Assembly: GCA_028641055.1 (NCBI GenBank)
Contig: CM054062.1
Coordinates: 274,009,349 to 274,073,348, forward strand
Direction of reading: 5' to 3'
DNA: 64,000 nt
From: Alopecurus myosuroides
Taxonomy: Eukaryota; Streptophyta; Magnoliopsida; Poales; Poaceae
This document shows, one piece after another, positions 1-12,458 of the stretch. The position numbers were made by a program, and so were the translations under genes. Below the pieces are notes generated by a model. That model was not told where the DNA came from. It searched no databases and saw only the letters and a program-made list of their open reading frames with translations. The stretch's first letter is position 1; each line of letters starts with the position of its first letter.

Positions 1-795
1 TGGAACGGGTAAGCCAAACGGTGGTGGAATTTCTTCTGAAAGATCTCGTCTCAATCTTCTCCTTTCCTTAATGCACTCAGGGTGTATAGGATGTTTGGGC
101 TGATTTGAGTCTGAAGGTGAAAGTGCAGAAACTCTGCAGAGTCAACAAACTAAGATCTTAGCCGTGTCCCCGGTTATGGACAACTATGAGCAGCTGGACA
201 AGGATTGACGGAAGAATCTCATCATCAATTTCAATAAGTAAAATTTTGACCAAATGAACAGTATTGTGGTGCTTGGATCTTACTCCAATGTTGCCACCCC
301 TTTGAAAAGAAAAGCTTCTTTTACAAAAGAGATAGGACAAAATTGGCTTTATGCAAACTTAGCCAAAACTCCACTCAGCCAAATGAGCATATAGTATTAG
401 TCTTGCCATTTATATCCACCATAGTGATACTTGCCAATACATTAAATTGTATTGACTCCCTTGTGGCTGCATATTCCATATTGCAGATATTTCTGAAGAC
501 GAGTGAGGATTTCGTTTAGGATCTCGAGACTATCGCCAACATGTTTTGCCTGTGGCACATGAAGAAGATGGGCTCAATGTTGTACTATGTTTTCCGCTGT
601 ATGTCTTTGTTTTCTGCTAGTCTTCTAAGACTATGCAAGTTGTAATACTATTTTGTAAAGACTGGATCATGCGATGTAATAGAATTTGATGCATTTGCAT
701 GATATTTAATTTTGTACTGTGGTGCTAGCAATTGATCCAGGGACTAGCACAATAAACACAGGTATTCCATCTTTATTAAAAGTTGGGATGCTACA
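1..795 (+). mobile_element. LARD LTR, 3'-end fragment (third copy of this LTR)
   Basis: This segment matches, nearly base for base, the last 0.8 kb of the two long LTRs at 1285-5965 and 7765-12453. The shared landmarks are GGTTATGGACAACTATGAGC and the final GGATGCTACA. It ends at 795 with CA, directly against Athila-type sequence, as an LTR end should. The left part lies outside the window, so this could be a solo LTR or the 3' LTR of a second complete LARD. No coding potential is seen. Confidence 0.85.
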
Positions 796-1160
796 ATATG
801 AATTGTGTGCTTTTAGGACATATAAAACATGCTTTATGTGATAATTATATTGTTGAGTTTGTTCATGATGCTACTGAAAATTATTATGAGAGAGGAAAAT
901 ATGGTTGTAGGAATTTTCATGTTACTAAAACACCTCTCTTTTTGTTGAAAGTTTTGAAGTTGCTCTTGTTCTACCTTCCCATGATTTCTAGTTTGAGCTT
1001 ATTTAATTTATTTCTTTACAAGATTCCTATGCATAGGAAGTGGTTTAGACTTAAATTTGTTTTAGATTTTCTTCATGATGCTCTCTTTTGCTTCAATTCA
1101 TATTTCTTATGTGAGCATCCACGTGATTCCACTTTTCTGGGCCTAGCTGAAAGGCGTTAA
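796..1160 (+). pseudogene. C-terminal tail of an unrecognised Athila-type ORF
   Basis: The frame is open from the LARD LTR boundary at 796 to a stop at 1158-1160, about 121 codons. The upstream part is cut off by the LARD LTR, so there is no genuine start; the ATG at 783 belongs to the LTR. The product is basic, with a hydrophobic stretch in the middle (LFLLKVLKLLLFYLP) followed by KIPMHRKW. I do not recognise a domain. Athila-lineage elements often carry an extra ORF at this position, but there is not enough here to call it env-like. The stop is followed by the conserved GGGCCTAGCT..AAAGGCGTTAAAGAAAAG motif, also found after the ORFs of P (about 37217) and C (about 59570). Confidence 0.5.
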
Positions 1161-1279
1161 AGAAAAGCGCTACCGGGAAACAACCCGTTTTATTTCTCCG
1201 TTTTCAACCCGTTTCCTTCATTTTCTTTTGTTTTCTTTGCACCTGGCTGTTTTCTATTCCCTTAGCAACCCCTCTGTAT

Positions 1280-1284
1280 CTTTT
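1280..1284. repeat. Target-site duplication of the LARD (left copy, CTTTT)
   Basis: CTTTT immediately precedes the LARD's TG at 1285 and is repeated at 12454-12458 after its terminal CA. A perfect 5-bp duplication is what Ty3/gypsy integration leaves, and it fixes both ends of the element. Confidence 0.95.
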
Positions 1285-2137
1285 TGTAACATCCCTGATT
1301 TTTGGAAAGTTAAAAAATCACTAAAAATTGAAACTTTTTGTTTTCATGTTCTTCAAGTCACCAAAAACCAATGAGATGCAAGGAATAAAAGGAAACAATA
1401 CATAACTCGATGAAAATTAAAATTAAGAATCCATTATAACTCTATTCCAAAAAGCCTGAAAGCCCCTTTCAAAATAAATATTTCTACCATAAAGAAAAAT
1501 ATTTCTTCTCAGCAAACCTCCTAACAAATATGTTTTCAACCCATTTATAACTATGAAAATGTTTATGATAAATAAAAACCAGAGAATTACCATCTCTAAT
1601 ATTTTCTCCTTGTCTCCAAAATTGTTCCATATGAAGAAAATGTTTCTTTTTGCCATTCAAAGATTTTATCAATCTATATCTATAAAGTGTCATATGAATT
1701 ATTTAATTTATGAAAACAAGTAAAGTACCTTGGAAAAATAATGGTTTCAGTTGGGAAAACAACATCTTCATTTGAGAAAACCCCATTACTTTTATTACAC
1801 CCCAATTCAAATAAATAATGAAAAATTATATTAAGTGACTATTCATGTTTTCATCATATTTAAAAATAAAAAAGGGATTAAAACACTTTAAAATGGTCTT
1901 GTAAAATAGTATTTGATTATTATAAAGCTACTGAAATTTTATTTGACCAATATTCATATTTTATAATTTTCTAAATTAAAAATCACATTAAGCAACTATT
2001 AAAGAATTATTTCAATTTTCAAAATTCAAAATATGTTGCAAAGTTTACAAAAATGTTTCTAAGTGAAAGATATTATTTTTACAAAAAATTTGCAATTGGT
2101 TTGAGGTAAAAACAGAAATAAAAAAAAAAGGAAAAAA

Positions 2138-2905
2138 AAAAAAGGCAGATGACGTCATCGCTGACGTCACCGTTCTTCAATCTCTGAAACTGAAAAATGG
2201 TAGTTTCCGTTGATTGATTTCGTCATTGAATTCCCGGCGTTTAAGACCTACATTTGCGTCGTTGTTTCCTCCCCTTAAGATCCCTTCCTCCACTCATCAC
2301 TTCCCCTCCATTTCCTTCTCCCATCTCGCCCCGAGGCCGTTCAATTTCCTCGCGAGAAAAGTCTCTATACGCCACCGCGTTTTGAAATTCCGGCGAAGGT
2401 TCTAAGAGAGTGCCGCCCCTTTCTGGTTCTTTAGGTCCCCCCTGGACGTGCGCAACCTCCTGACCGCTCCCCGTGTTTTTATGCGTGCAGTTTTCGCCAC
2501 GCCATCGACGGCAGAAGCTTGCTGGAGCTTCATCATCTCCGTTCGCGCGCCGCCGTCCACAGAGGCCGTCAACGAGGGCGTCGCCTGCACCATCGATCTC
2601 ACCGTGGAGTTCTTCACCTCGTGGTATCCTTTGTTGAGCGGGAGTACCCTCGAAACCCCGCCACCGTCGACGCTCGAGAATCTCCGGAGCTCGCAGATCT
2701 CCGTCCATGTTGCGCCATCGCGTGGAATCGCCCGAGACTGCGCCGCCGACTCCATCCTCTTCATCGTGCGACGAGGAGCCGCGTCGTGCCCTCTCCTAAC
2801 TCCGGGAACCGCTACAGCACGTCGTAGTCGAGATCCCGTTGGCGCCAGACACCGCGTTGCCATTTTCCGGCAGCCCTGCCGGCGAGGTAAGCTAAAGCCT
2901 ATCTG
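2138..2905. other. GC-rich, CpG-rich block inside the LARD LTR
   Basis: About 0.77 kb of GC-rich sequence is embedded in an AT-rich LTR. It opens with two TGACGTCA boxes and a pyrimidine-rich stretch (2255-2315) that resembles a plant 5' leader. It contains overlapping frames of about 150 codons on both strands (2448-2906 +, 2402-2863 -) and ends with CGAGGTAAGC at about 2884-2893, a good splice-donor match. The 3' LTR copy (8632-9394) keeps the same frames and donor. It could be the LTR promoter plus a transcribed leader exon, or a captured gene fragment. No protein domain is recognised on either strand. Confidence 0.55.
2150..2169. promoter_or_regulatory. Paired TGACGTCA boxes, as-1-like (5' LTR)
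   Basis: Two perfect palindromic TGACGTCA octamers start at 2150 and 2162, a 12-bp spacing. This equals the spacing of the two TGACG motifs in the plant as-1 element bound by TGA-class bZIP factors. The pair is identical in the 3' LTR (8640-8659). Binding and induction are inferred. Confidence 0.6.
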
Positions 2906-5900
2906 AGCCGTTCGATCTGTTTCAACGTTCGTGATTAGATCACTTAACTGTGAACCGGTATGGCCAATAGGGCAGCGCCGTGTGTCAATCTAGTCAGCAT
3001 CCCAGTCAGCTGCTTGGTAAGCGCACAGTCAACATCATGAACCAATCACAGAGCGCCACGTAGCTCAGGAGTTTTCTGTTTTTCTCCCGAATAGAAAATT
3101 TTGGCAGTTTTGCAGAATAGTCCTTGTAACTTGAAACCATCATAATTTTGTAACCATAAGGCCAAATTTAGCAATCTTGGATTTTTTGAAATCCCCATAA
3201 TGTGTAGAATCTTTTGGCACTATTAAAATTCAAATTTGACAAACTTAAATTGGTTCAAATTTAAATATGCTTGTTTGATGAATTGTGGCATAATTCAAAT
3301 TCTACAAATCCAAAAATTACAAATAAAATATATTTGGAAACCTTAGGATGTGTACTTTCATATCCTATGTTCCAAAATATTTTTTGAACAAGTTAGTTTA
3401 GAAATTAGAATTAAGTAGTATATTTAAGTATTTTTGGCATAGAATCAATTCTATAAATAATTAGAATATGTTCCCTTAAGAAAAATTTCTCCTTTTGGTA
3501 ACCTTGAACCAGAGACATCAGTACCTAAACCTTTTGGACAACCTTGAACCATTTCCTTGTAAGTTGGACCAAAATTCCATCTTAGTGAACCACTAGTTGA
3601 TCATGCCTTAGATTTTGTTTCTATTCTTTGTACCATTGTTTGTTGTGACCATTTTGAATCCAAGAACAAGTCCCTAGTATATAAACCATATAATAGACCA
3701 AGTAGTGAACCTCAAACACTAGTACTATAGTTTTCTATCTACTCCTCCATCCCCCTATTCTTGCTTCAAGAATCCATCAAGTTAGCAAATGGAAAACAAG
3801 ACTCAAGCAATAGAAGGCTCTTCACTTTCAACTTGGTGGCAACATGAAGAGCTACAAGGAGGATCAATGAAGAAATTTTGAAGAAAAGACTCCACCACTA
3901 GAAGCAACTCAAGGAAGTACAAGTGTGAAGAAATCCAGAAGAAAACATCTCCCTCTCTCTTTCTATCCTTCTTCCTATTTTCTTTCTCTTGACTTAGTGG
4001 TATTTTGTGCCCATCCCATACCCAAACCAAATTAGTGAAGTGAAATCCATGAAGAAATCTATCAAGATCAAGAGAAGAATCCATCCAAGGAAAAGACTAC
4101 AATAGAAGCATGAAGATAATGTTCAAGAAGACAAGCATGTGAAGACTTGGAGCCATCCACACAAGTTGAAGAATAACAAGTTGTTTTTGTCCAGCCCTTG
4201 ACCCAAATGGAAAAGACCAAGACTAACTTGTTATATACTTTGTTATGAAGTTAGTTGAACATAGACCTAGCCTAAACCAAAATGGAAGGACTAACTTAGA
4301 TCACTCAAATGTTTTGATGAAAACAACTAAGTGTTACACTTTGTATTGTGATACTTTAGTTAAAATAGTGAGATCACCTTGGTGAACTCTTGTAACTTCT
4401 TAGATAAATATGTTTTCAATAAAGTTAGATCACATCAAACTCAACCTACTCCATCCCAACTAAACGTTTGGAATTTCCTTAACAAGTATTGAACTCAAAT
4501 CTTGGTCTTGTCCTAGCCAACTTGTTACCACCCCTTTGTTATGATTATTTGCTTTGTTTGTTTTCTCCACTTATGTGTTTGATTGCTAGGATGGTTTTTT
4601 ATTTTGTGATTGTGTTTTCAATGAATAGATTGTATGGAGAGCAACGATCTTTTTGTGAAGAGAGTGTGATATCTTCACCAACTTCAACAAGGAAAGTAAC
4701 ACACCATCAACTACCCATTATTTTCTATATGCATTAGTTGATTTTGAGTAGTATGCATGATAGGAAATTTTAATAAGTTATATTATGCTATGCTATTATC
4801 CTAGTAGTGTGTAGCCTTCTCTTTTACCCTTGTTATTTTGATAGCCTTAGAACTTAGTAGATGCTATGCAATATTATAATTTTTTTACTAGATGTTGAGG
4901 AAAAATCCTAAGTATAACTAATGAATGAACCACCTGGGTGGAAGTGGTAAGACTGGTTTATGTTGAGTGTTGCATCAGGGCCCTTGTCTAAGGGTTATTC
5001 CACTTGAGGTTGTCACTTGCGGATGGCCACCCAGGAACAAAGAGATTACTATGTCCCTCTAAGTCTAGTAGCTTACCGTGCAGCCTTTTGACATATGGGC
5101 TCTGTCTTGATCAACTAAGTTGTGAGAGTTCAGCCCAGGCTTGACTAGCAGATGTAGCAAAATTATAGGTGGAACGGTCTTGCCGGTGGGTTTGGACTTC
5201 TTCTTCTGAAAAATCTCGTCTCAATTCTCTCCTTTCCATGATGCACTCCGGGTGTATAGGATGTTTGGGCTAATTGAAGACAAAGGGTGAAAGTGCACAA
5301 GCTCTGCAGAGTCAACAAACTAAGATCTTAGCCATGTCCCCGGTTATGGACAACTATGAGCAGCTGGACAAGGATTGACGGAAGAATCTCATCACCAATT
5401 TCAATAAGTAAAATTTTGACCAAGTGAAGAGTATTGTGGTGCTTGGATCTTAATCCAATGTTGCCACCCCTTTTGAAAAGAAAAGTTTCTTTTACAAAAG
5501 AGATAGGACAAAACTGGCTTTATGCAAACTTAGCCTAAACTCCACTCAGCCAAATAAGCATGTAGTATTAGTCTTGCCATATATATCCACCATAGTGTTA
5601 CTTGCCAATACATTAAATTATATTGACTCCCTTGTGGCTGCATATTCCATATTGCAGATGTTTCTCAAGACGAGTGAGGATTTTGTTTAGGATCTCGAGA
5701 CTATCGCCAACATGTTTTGCCTGTGGCACATGAAGAAGATGGGCTCAATGTTATTCATGTTTTCCGCTGTATGTCCTTGTTTTCTGCTAGTCTTCTAAGA
5801 CTATGCAAGTTGTAATACTATTTTGTAAAGACTGGATCATGCGATGTAATAGAATTTGATGCATTTGCATGATATTTCAATTTGTACTGTGGTTCTAGCA

Positions 5901-5968
5901 ATTGATCCAGGGACTAGCACAATAACACAGATGTTCTTACATTATTTAAATGTGGGAACGCTACAAAA

Positions 5969-5980
5969 TGGTATCAGAGC
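5969..5980 (+). other. LARD primer-binding site (initiator Met tRNA)
   Basis: TGGTATCAGAGC lies three bases after the end of the 5' LTR. It is the standard 12-nt complement to the 3' end of plant initiator-Met tRNA. Confidence 0.93.
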
Positions 5981-7747
5981 ATTGTGTTGCCTGTAGGATT
6001 CGAGACCCTTAGGTTTGGAAGCTATTTTTTGATCATGTTATTATCTCCTTAGAGTATTTTGGATCCTAGCGGCATAGTGAGATGAAGCGGCCCGGACAAC
6101 TTTACGTGTCCACGGACACGAGACCGTTCCCTGATTGGCTTGCGGGTGCATTGTCCTTCTCACTATAGTGAATATCCAATTTGCAACAAGTTGTTAATAA
6201 CCCATTGATCACACCCTAGGATTGAAAACTTTCTATGTTCAAACTTTCTAGAAACAAAACAATCATCTTAATCTTTCTCATATCCTCTCACCTATTATTC
6301 ACCTTCAAAAAAAATTCTAGATGACCTACCTCTTCAATACAATAAAGATAGGAATGTTGATGACCATACCATGAAGTGCAAGAAGTATTTTCACAACATG
6401 AAGACAATTGAAGAAAACCTGGAGATACACCAATACTCCAATCAAGAACACCTCAAGGCATTGAGAGAAGAATCTGAAGAAAACTCAAGAAGATATAGAT
6501 GAGACCACCAATCTAGTTCCTTTGTTAGAACAACGTTAACGTGTTGGTGTATTGATCATACCAATGAGTGTGGTATGACAATATTAGTTGTTTTATAAAA
6601 CCATGTTGTTTGGTGTGATGAATGTGTTGTTATATGTTTGTATTGTGTTGTTGGAAGATGAGTTTCCTTGATCTGATGTGTTAGGGTAGGAATTTCTTTA
6701 GTCTCTTTCTAATCTCTACTCATCCATGCTAAGCCAAACCCAAAACCCATACCACCAACCATAGTGAGCTACCATATGAAGTGCAACAACAACCCTTTCA
6801 CCCAAGAATGTCATAACTAGTTCTCCATAGAGACACAAGACACACAATTGAAGAATGTCACAGATTTCAAGATCCTTTTTGTGAAGGAACAATCACATCC
6901 ATGATCAATGCCAACTACGTCATAAGGAGCAGCAAGCAAATCAACAAGAGAAGATAGAGAAGTGGACTCAAAGTTGCATTAGCTATGAAGATTTCAGATC
7001 CAACTACACCAAGAGAAGAAATAATGTAGAAACACAAAGAGTTTTACGCAACCCACTAGTTGGAGAAATCATAGTTTAGCTCAGCTTTGTCTTACAGATT
7101 GGAAACTTTCTGTTAGATAAGTGAGGTGACCTAGTGTTATTAAACAAGATTCATCAATCCAAGTACAAGGTAATGATTGAGTGCAACATGGATTGGACCC
7201 CATGGTGACTACCCACATTATTTACTTTTGCTATGAGGAATGTTAAATCTAAGTGACATACCTATGAGAGAGACGATGATGCTAAACCTGAACCATAGAA
7301 TAGTAGAATATAATAATGACCCTATGTTAGTGTTGCTGAAAACGTACTATTTTCGGTGAGGATCATGCCAACCTTGGAGGTATCAAGCAAAAAGAAGATT
7401 CTGCCTACCATGAGAGTTTCGTTAGAAATAGCACGGTGCTTGCATTCAAGGAAGACAACAACAAGATGGAAGATTTCCAAGGACATCAAAATACCAAGTT
7501 GGGAATGACCCAAAGAGTGACCCCTCAGTGTCAAAGGTAGTTCAACATACCTATGTTGGTCTACATCTCTACCATGAAGGAAATTTCTACTCAAACCAAT
7601 CTCAAATAAATCTACACTCCAATCTAATGAAAATAGACGATCCACAAAAGTTTTTTTTAAGGGTGGTAGCCCACCTAGTTGTTCTGGAACCCAGTCACCC
7701 AGACCTATCTTTCTTTCTAGCCTTCCCAAATCTCGGGAGAAGATTTC
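5981..7747 (+). other. Non-coding LARD interior
   Basis: There are 1.77 kb with stops in all frames and no gag, protease, reverse transcriptase or integrase motif. Near the 5' end, 6105-6120 can fold into a short hairpin (arms CGTGT and ACACG), a possible dimerisation or packaging element. The middle is A-rich and carries several AAGAAGA/GAAGACA-type near-repeats. In LARDs the interior is thought to work as structured RNA. Nothing else is recognised. Confidence 0.7.
7655..7669 (+). repeat. Internal copy of the LARD PPT core
   Basis: TTTTAAGGGTGGTAG here is identical to 7748-7762, which directly precedes the 3' LTR, and lies 93 bp upstream of it. Confidence 0.75.
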
Positions 7748-7764
7748 TTTTAAGGGTGGTAGTC
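7748..7764 (+). other. LARD polypurine tract
   Basis: TTTTAAGGGTGGTAGTC ends directly against the TG of the 3' LTR at 7765. The purine-rich AAGGGTGGTAG core is the expected plus-strand primer. Confidence 0.75.
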
Positions 7765-10700
7765 TGTAATATCCCTGATTTTTGCAAAGTTCAAAAATCA
7801 CTAAAAATTGAAACTTTTTGTTTTCATGTTCTTCAAGTCACCAAAAACCAATGAGATGCAAGAAATAAAAGGAAACAATACATAACTCGATGAAAATTAA
7901 AATTAAGAATCCATTATACCTCTATTCCAAAAACCCTAAAAGCCCCTTTCAAAATAAATATTTCTACCATAAAGAAAAATATTTCTTCTCAGCAAACCTC
8001 CTAACAAATATGTTTTCAACCCATTTATAAGTATGAAAATGTTTATGATAAATAAAATCCATAGAATTACCATCTCTAATATTTTCTCCTTCCATATGAA
8101 GAAAATGTTTCTTTTTGCCATTCAAAGATTTATCAATCTATATCTATAAAGTGTCATATAAATTATTTAATTTATGAAAACAAGTAAAGTACCTTGGAAA
8201 AATAATGGTTTCAGTTGGGAAAACAACATCTTAATTTGAGAAAACCCTATTACTTTTATTACACCCCAATTCAAATAAATAATGAAAAAATATATTTAGT
8301 GACTATTCATGTTTTCATCATATTTAAAAATAAAAAAAGGGATGAAAACACTTTAAAATGGTCTTGTAAAATAGTATTTGATTTTTATAAAGCTACTGAA
8401 ATTTTATTTGACCAATATTCATATTTTATAATTTTCTAAATTTAAAATCACATTAAGCAACTATTAAAGAATTATTTCAATTTTCAAAATTCAAAATATG
8501 TTGCAAAGTTTACAAAAATGTTTCTAAGTGAAAGATATTATTTTTACAAAAAATTTGCAATTGGTTTGAGGTCATTTGGACTTGTATTTTAAAAGTTATT
8601 AAAAACAGAAATAAAAAAAGAAAAAGGAAAAAAGGCAGATGACGTCATCGCTGACGTCACCCTTCTTCAATCTCTGAAACTGAAAAATGGCAGTTTCCGT
8701 TGATTGATTTCGTCATTGAATTCCCGGCGTTTAAGACCTCCATTTGCGTCGCTGTTTCCTCCCCTTAAGATCCCTCCCTCCACTCATCACTTCCCCTCCA
8801 TTTCCTTCTCCCATCTCGTCCTGAGGCCGTTCAATTTCCTCGCGAGAAAAGACTCTCTACGCCGCCGCGTTTTGAAATTCCGGCGAAGGTTCTAAGCGAG
8901 CGCCGCCCCTTTCTGGTTCTTTAGGTCTCCCTGGACGTGCGCAACCTCCTGACCGCTCCCCGTGTTTTTATGCGTGCAGTTTTTGCCACGCCATCGATGG
9001 CAGAAGCTTGCCGGATCTTCATCATCTCTGTTCGCGCGCCGCCATCCATAGAGGCCGTCAACGAGGGCGTCGCCTGCACCATCGATCTCACCGTGGAGTT
9101 CTTCACCTCGTGGTATCCTTCGTTGAGCGAGAGGACCCTCGAAACCCCGCCACCATCGACGCCCGAGACTCTCCGGAGCTCGCAGATCTCCGTCCACGTT
9201 GTGCCATCGCGTGGAATAGCTCGAGACTGCGCCGCCGACTCCATCCTCTTCATCGTGCGACGAGGAGCCGCGTCGTGCCCTCTCCTAACTCCGGGAACCT
9301 CTGCAGCACGTCGCCGTCGAGATCCTGTCGGTGCTGGACACCGCGTTGCCATTTTCCGGCAGCCCTGCCGGCGAGGTAAGCTAAAGCCTATCTGAGCCGT
9401 TCGATTTGTTTCAACGTTCGTGATTAGATCACTTAACTGTGAACCGGTATGGCCAATAGGGCAGCGCCGTGTGTCAATCTAGTCAGCATCCCAGTCAGTT
9501 GCTTGGTAAGCGCAGAGTCAACATCATGAACCAACCACAGAGCGCCACGTAGCTCAGGAGTTTTCTGTTTTTCTCCCGAATAGAAAATTTTGGCAGTTTT
9601 GCAGAATAGTCCTTGTAACTTGAAACCATCATAATTTTGTAACCATAAGGCCAAATTTAGCAATCTTGGACTTTTTGAAATCCCCATAATGTGTAGAATC
9701 TTTTGGCACTGTTACAATTCAAATTTGACAAACTTAAATTGGTTCAAATTTAAATATGCTTGTTTGATGAATTGTGGCATAATTCAAATTCTACAAATCC
9801 AAAAATTGCAAATAAAATATATTTGGAAACCTTAGGATGTGTACTTTCATATCCTATGTTCCAAAATATTTTTTGAACAAGTTAGTTTAGAAATTAGAAT
9901 TAAGTAGTATATTTAAGTGTTTTTGGCATAGAATTAATTCTATAAATAATTAGAATATGTTCCCTTAAGAAAAATTGCTCCTTTTGGTAACCTTGAACCA
10001 GAGACATCAGTACCTAAACCTTTTGGACAACCTTTAACCATTTCCTTGTAAGTTGGACCAAAATTCCATCTTAGTGAACCACTAGTCTAGCATGCCTTAG
10101 ATTTTGTTTCTATTCTTTCTACCATTGTTTGTTGTGGCCATTTTGAATCCAAGAAAAAGTCCCTAGTATGTAAACCATATAAGAGACCAAGTAGTGAACC
10201 TCAAACACTAGTACTATAGTTTTCTATCTACTCCTCCATCCCCCTATTCTTGCTTCAAGAATCCATCAAGTTAGCAAATGGAAAACAAGACTCAAGCAAT
10301 AGAAGGCTCTTCACTTTCAACTTGGTGGCAACATGAAGAGCTACAAGGAGGATCAATGAAGAAATTTTGAAGAAAAGACTCCACCACTAGAAGCAACTCA
10401 AGGAAGTACAAGTGTGAAGAAATCCAGAAGAAAACATCTCCCTCTCTCTTTCTATCCTTCTTCCTATTTTCTTTCTCTTGACTTAGTGGTATTTTGTGCC
10501 CATCCCATACCCAAACCAAATTAGTGAAGTGAAAATGAAGAAATCTATCAAGATCAAGAGAAGAATCCATCCAAGGAAAAGACTACAATAGAAGCATGAA
10601 GATAATGTTCAAGAAGAGAAGCATGTGAAGACTTGGAGCCATCCACACAAGTTGAAGAATAACAAGTTGTTTTTGTCCAGCCCTTGACCCAAATGGAAAA

Positions 10701-12453
10701 GACCAAGACTAACTTGTTATATACTTTGTGATGAAGTTAGTTCAACCTAGACCTAGACTAAACTAAAATGGAAGGACTAACTTAGAACACTCAAATGTTT
10801 TGATGAAGACAACTAAGTGTTACACTTTGTATTGTGATACTTTAGTTAAAATAGTGAGATCACCTTGGTGAGCTCTTGTAACTTCTTAGATAAATATGTT
10901 TTCAATAAAGTTAGATCACATCAAACTCAACCTACTCCATCCCAACTAAACCTTTGGAATTTCCTTAACAAGTATTGAACTCAAATCTTGGTCTTGTCCT
11001 AGCCAACTTGGTACCACCCCTTTGTTATGATTATTTGCTTTGTTTGTTTTCTCCACTTATGTGTTTGATTGCTAGGATGCTTTTTTTATTTTGTGATTGT
11101 GTTTTCAATGAATAGATTGTACGGAGAGCAACGATCTTTTTGTGAAGAGAGTGTGATATCTTCACCAACTTCAACAAGGCAAGTAACACACCATCAACTA
11201 CCCATTATTTTCTATATGCATTAGTTGATTTTGAGTACTATGCATGATAGGAAATTTTAATAAGTTATATTATGCTATGCTATTATCCTAGTAGTGTGTA
11301 GCCTTCTCTTTTACCCTTGTTATTTTGATAGCCTTATAACTTAGTAGATGCTATGCAATATTACAATTTTTTTTACTAGATGTTAAGGAAAAATCCTAAG
11401 CATATCTAATGAATGAACCACCTGGGTGGAAGTGGTATGACTGGTTTATGTTGAGTGTTGCCTCAGGGCCCTTGTCTAAGGGTTATTCCACTTGAAGTTG
11501 TCACTTGCGGATGGCCACCCAGGAACAAAGAGATTACTATGTCCCTCTAAGTCTAGTAGCTTACCGTGCAGCCTTTTGACATATGGGCTCTGTCTTGATC
11601 AACTAAGTTGTGAGAGTTCAGCCCAGGCTTGACTAGCAGATGTAGCAAAATTATAGGTGGAACGGTCTTGCCGGTGGGTTTGGACTTCTTCTTCTGAAAA
11701 ATCTCGTCTCAGTTCTCTCCTTTCCATGATGCACTCCGGGTGTATAGGATGTTTGGGCTAATTGAAGACAAAGAGTGAAAGTGCACAAGCTCTGCAGAGT
11801 CAACAAACTAAGATCTTAGTCGTGTCCCCGGTTATGGACAACTATGAGAAGCTGGACAAGGATTGACGGAAGAATCTCATCACCAATTTCAATAAGTAAA
11901 ATTTTGACCAAGTGAAGAGTATTGTGGTGCTTGGATCTTAATCCAATGTTGCCACCCCTTTTGAAAAGAAAAGTTTCTTTTACAAAAGAGATAGGACAAA
12001 ACTGGCTTTATGCAAACTTAGCCTAAACTCCACTCAGCCAAATAAGCATGTAGTATTAGTCTTGCCATATATATCCACCATAGTGTTACTTGCAAATACA
12101 TTAAATTGTATTGACTCCCTTGTGGCTGCATATTCCATATTGCAGATGTTTCTCAAGACGAGTGAGGATTTCGTTTAGGATCTCGAGACTATCGCCAACA
12201 TGTTTTGCCTGTGGCACATGAAGAAGATGGGCTCAATGTTATTCATGTTTTCCGCTGTATGTCCTTGTTTTCTGCTAGTCTTCTAAGAATATTCAAGTTG
12301 TAATACTATTTTGTAAAGACTGGATCATGCGATGTAATAGAATTTGATGCATTTGCATGATATTTTAATTTGTACTGTGGTGCTAGCAATTGGTCCAGGG
12401 CCTAGCACAATAACACAGATGATCTTACATTATTTAAATGTGGGAACGCTACA
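7765..12453 (+). repeat. LARD 3' LTR (4689 bp)
   Basis: It starts TGTAATATCCCTG and ends GGGAACGCTACA, colinear with the 5' LTR. It contains the second GC-rich block (8632-9394) with the paired TGACGTCA boxes. It is followed by the CTTTT target duplication. Confidence 0.95.
8640..8659. promoter_or_regulatory. Paired TGACGTCA boxes, as-1-like (3' LTR)
   Basis: Octamers start at 8640 and 8652 with the same 12-bp spacing as in the 5' LTR. The A-rich tract just upstream differs by an indel between the LTRs, while the boxes are unchanged. Confidence 0.6.
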
Positions 12454-12458
12454 CTTTT
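12454..12458. repeat. Target-site duplication of the LARD (right copy, CTTTT)
   Basis: It directly follows the terminal CA of the 3' LTR and matches 1280-1284. Confidence 0.95.

Larger units (their letters stand above)
1285..5965 (+). repeat. LARD 5' LTR (4681 bp)
   Basis: It starts TGTAACATCCCTG and ends GGGAACGCTACA, aligning end to end with 7765-12453. It is mostly AT-rich and non-coding, with one GC-rich block at 2138-2905. ORFs inside it lie on both strands and are not recognised as genes. Confidence 0.95.
1285..12453 (+). mobile_element. Complete LARD-type LTR retrotransposon (11.17 kb)
   Basis: The element has TG...CA LTRs of 4681 and 4689 bp, a 12-nt initiator-Met PBS directly after the 5' LTR, an interior of only 1799 bp with no gag or pol, a PPT before the 3' LTR, and a perfect CTTTT target duplication. 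Long LTRs around a non-coding interior define LARDs, which depend on proteins from other elements. The LTRs differ by scattered substitutions and a few indels (for example 8562-8600 includes bases missing from the 5' LTR near 2106), so the insertion is fairly recent. It sits in the 3' non-coding region of T1. A Sukkula/Erika-type family is plausible but untested. Confidence 0.92.

Noticed and set aside
783..795. ATG at 783 as the start of the ORF ending at 1160
   Set aside because: This ATG belongs to the LARD LTR. The ORF is a tail of T1 truncated by the insertion.
2402..2906. Overlapping frames of about 150 codons on both strands in the LARD LTR (repeated at 8921-9395)
   Set aside because: They lie on both strands of a GC-rich block, so low stop density is expected. 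They match no domain I know and are duplicated only because LTRs are duplicated. Not annotated as genes.
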